From NCBI GenBank assembly GCA_019115125.1, contig DXEG01000027.1, positions 47,570 to 111,569 of the forward strand: a DNA stretch of 64,000 nucleotides, given 5' to 3'. Each line of letters starts with the position of its first letter. Position 1 is the stretch's first letter. Of this stretch, positions 63,530 to 64,000 are shown in pieces. A model generated the notes under the pieces. The model saw only the letters and a program-made list of their open reading frames with translations, did no database searches and was not told where the DNA came from. The stretch comes from Candidatus Blautia faecipullorum. Lineage in GTDB: Bacteria > Bacillota > Clostridia > Lachnospirales > Lachnospiraceae. Made by a program: the position numbers and the translations under genes.

Positions 63530-63571
63530 AATATTCGCTGTGAGGGACAACCAAACAGCGGATATGAATAA

Positions 63572-63643
63572 GGCTCCGTGGTCAAGCGGTCAAGACGCTA
63601 GCCTCTCACGCTGGAATCAGGGGTTCGATTCCCCTCGGAGTCA
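63572..63643 (+). tRNA. tRNA-Glu (anticodon CTC)
   Basis: A 72-base cloverleaf: acceptor GGCTCCG/CGGAGTC (one G-T), anticodon loop CTCTCAC (CTC), T loop TTCGATT. CCA is not encoded. Confidence 0.93.
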
Positions 63644-63648
63644 CTAAG

Positions 63649-63674
63649 AAAGCCTTGGAAACAGGGCTTTTTTT
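63649..63674 (+). terminator. Terminator after tRNA-Glu
   Basis: AAAGCC pairs with GGCTTT, followed by T4. Confidence 0.8.
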
Positions 63675-63721
63675 CGTGTTCGGTAATCGAGAGGTGATTA
63701 AAATTTAGAATGAATTACATG

Positions 63722-63748
63722 GCCATTCCTATAAAGGGGTGGCTTTTT
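63722..63748 (+). terminator. Second terminator-like hairpin before the last gene
   Basis: GCCATTCC pairs with GGGGTGGC (two G-T) then TTTTT. No gene precedes it on this strand apart from the tRNA. Confidence 0.5.
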
Positions 63749-63826
63749 CTAGAAGTTGGATGATAGGTGTGATAAAATAGTGAAACAGAGTGAGCGTAGC
63801 GGGATTTTGAAAGGAGAAACTGCAGC

Positions 63827-64000
63827 ATGTCTGATAAATGGACCGATTTTGGACAGAATAGTATTATGGAAAGTTTTTCAAAAACAGATGATATTGTAAA
63901 AGATATGAGGGAGATTATTGAGTCGTCAAGAGATGCCGCATATAAAGCAGTTAATACGATATTAGTACAGAGAAACTGGCTAATAGGATATCGTATTGCC
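63827..64000 (+). CDS. DUF1016/YhcG-like (PDDEXK nuclease family) protein, partial
   Basis: The first 58 residues of a gene cut by the window end. ATG 63827 follows AAAGGAG. After MSDKWTDFGQNSIMESFS the segment SSRDAAYKAVNTILVQRNWL ends in IGYRIA, the N-terminal pattern of DUF1016 proteins (compare YhcG), whose C-terminal half is a PDDEXK nuclease, often near restriction-modification genes. The nuclease half is outside the window. Confidence 0.7.
   Translation, partial: MSDKWTDFGQNSIMESFSKTDDIVKDMREIIESSRDAAYKAVNTILVQRNWLIGYRIA

Noticed and set aside
63700-63826. Small gene between tRNA-Glu and the last gene
   Set aside because: A ribosome-site-like GAGGTGATT is present but no open frame of useful length follows it.

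Overview
The window reads as chromosome from an anaerobic Gram-positive clostridium, most likely a Lachnospiraceae gut bacterium. The basis is strong AGGAGG-type ribosome sites, TTGACA/TATAAT promoters, an oxygen-sensitive selenium and iron-sulfur metabolism, and a type III toxin-antitoxin remnant resembling the CptIN family known from Ruminococcus torques. Genus assignment is inference. Most genes lie on the minus strand.

Layout. 0.2-9.1 kb: an LbH acyltransferase-like gene, topB, a formate/nitrite channel, fdhD, and the complete selenocysteine machinery (selB, selD, selA on the minus strand, selC tRNA on the plus strand). 9.3-16.5 kb: an HDCR/formate-hydrogen-lyase-like cluster (selenocysteine fdhF, two hycB-like ferredoxins, an [FeFe] hydrogenase) preceded by mobA-moeA-mobB for its molybdenum cofactor. 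Two genes are real selenoproteins (fdhF, selD) whose in-frame TGA would break a naive gene call. 16.6-24 kb: asd, argH, queH, an orphan ABC importer pair, a DUF3825 gene, a large multi-hairpin RNA-like element and a homocysteine S-methyltransferase. 24-32 kb: a seven-gene M20 amidase-potABCD-ptsI-DUF362 run. 32-36 kb: tRNA-Thr, a MITE-like repeat, a degenerate GlgB-like protein with a histone-H1-like tail, and fructokinase. 36-45 kb: leuB-ilvD-ilvB-serC-serA, yajC, tgt. 45.1-49.3 kb: a 1413-residue acyl-CoA dehydratase activase-like protein.

49.4-51.0 kb is an accessory pocket. It holds an intact ToxIN-type type III toxin-antitoxin module (33-nt antitoxin RNA repeats, attenuator hairpin, ToxN/AbiQ-like toxin) directly beside a decayed CptIN-like module (three covarying RNA repeats, terminator, frameshifted toxin stub).

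51.0-63.3 kb is a sugar or diol catabolic locus: HAD phosphatase, SorC-family regulator, RbsABC-type importer, CoA-acylating aldehyde dehydrogenase, zinc alcohol dehydrogenase, FGGY kinase and PHP-domain protein. Its two promoters carry the same pair of 12-bp palindromes 18 bp apart, just downstream of the -10 box. The two dehydrogenases have N-terminal helices like bacterial-microcompartment targeting peptides, yet no shell gene is present. The window ends with a MITE relative, tRNA-Glu and the start of a DUF1016/YhcG-like gene, possibly the edge of another accessory island.

I saw no CRISPR array, rRNA, phage or insertion-sequence transposase. All assignments come from reading motifs by eye; no database search was run.
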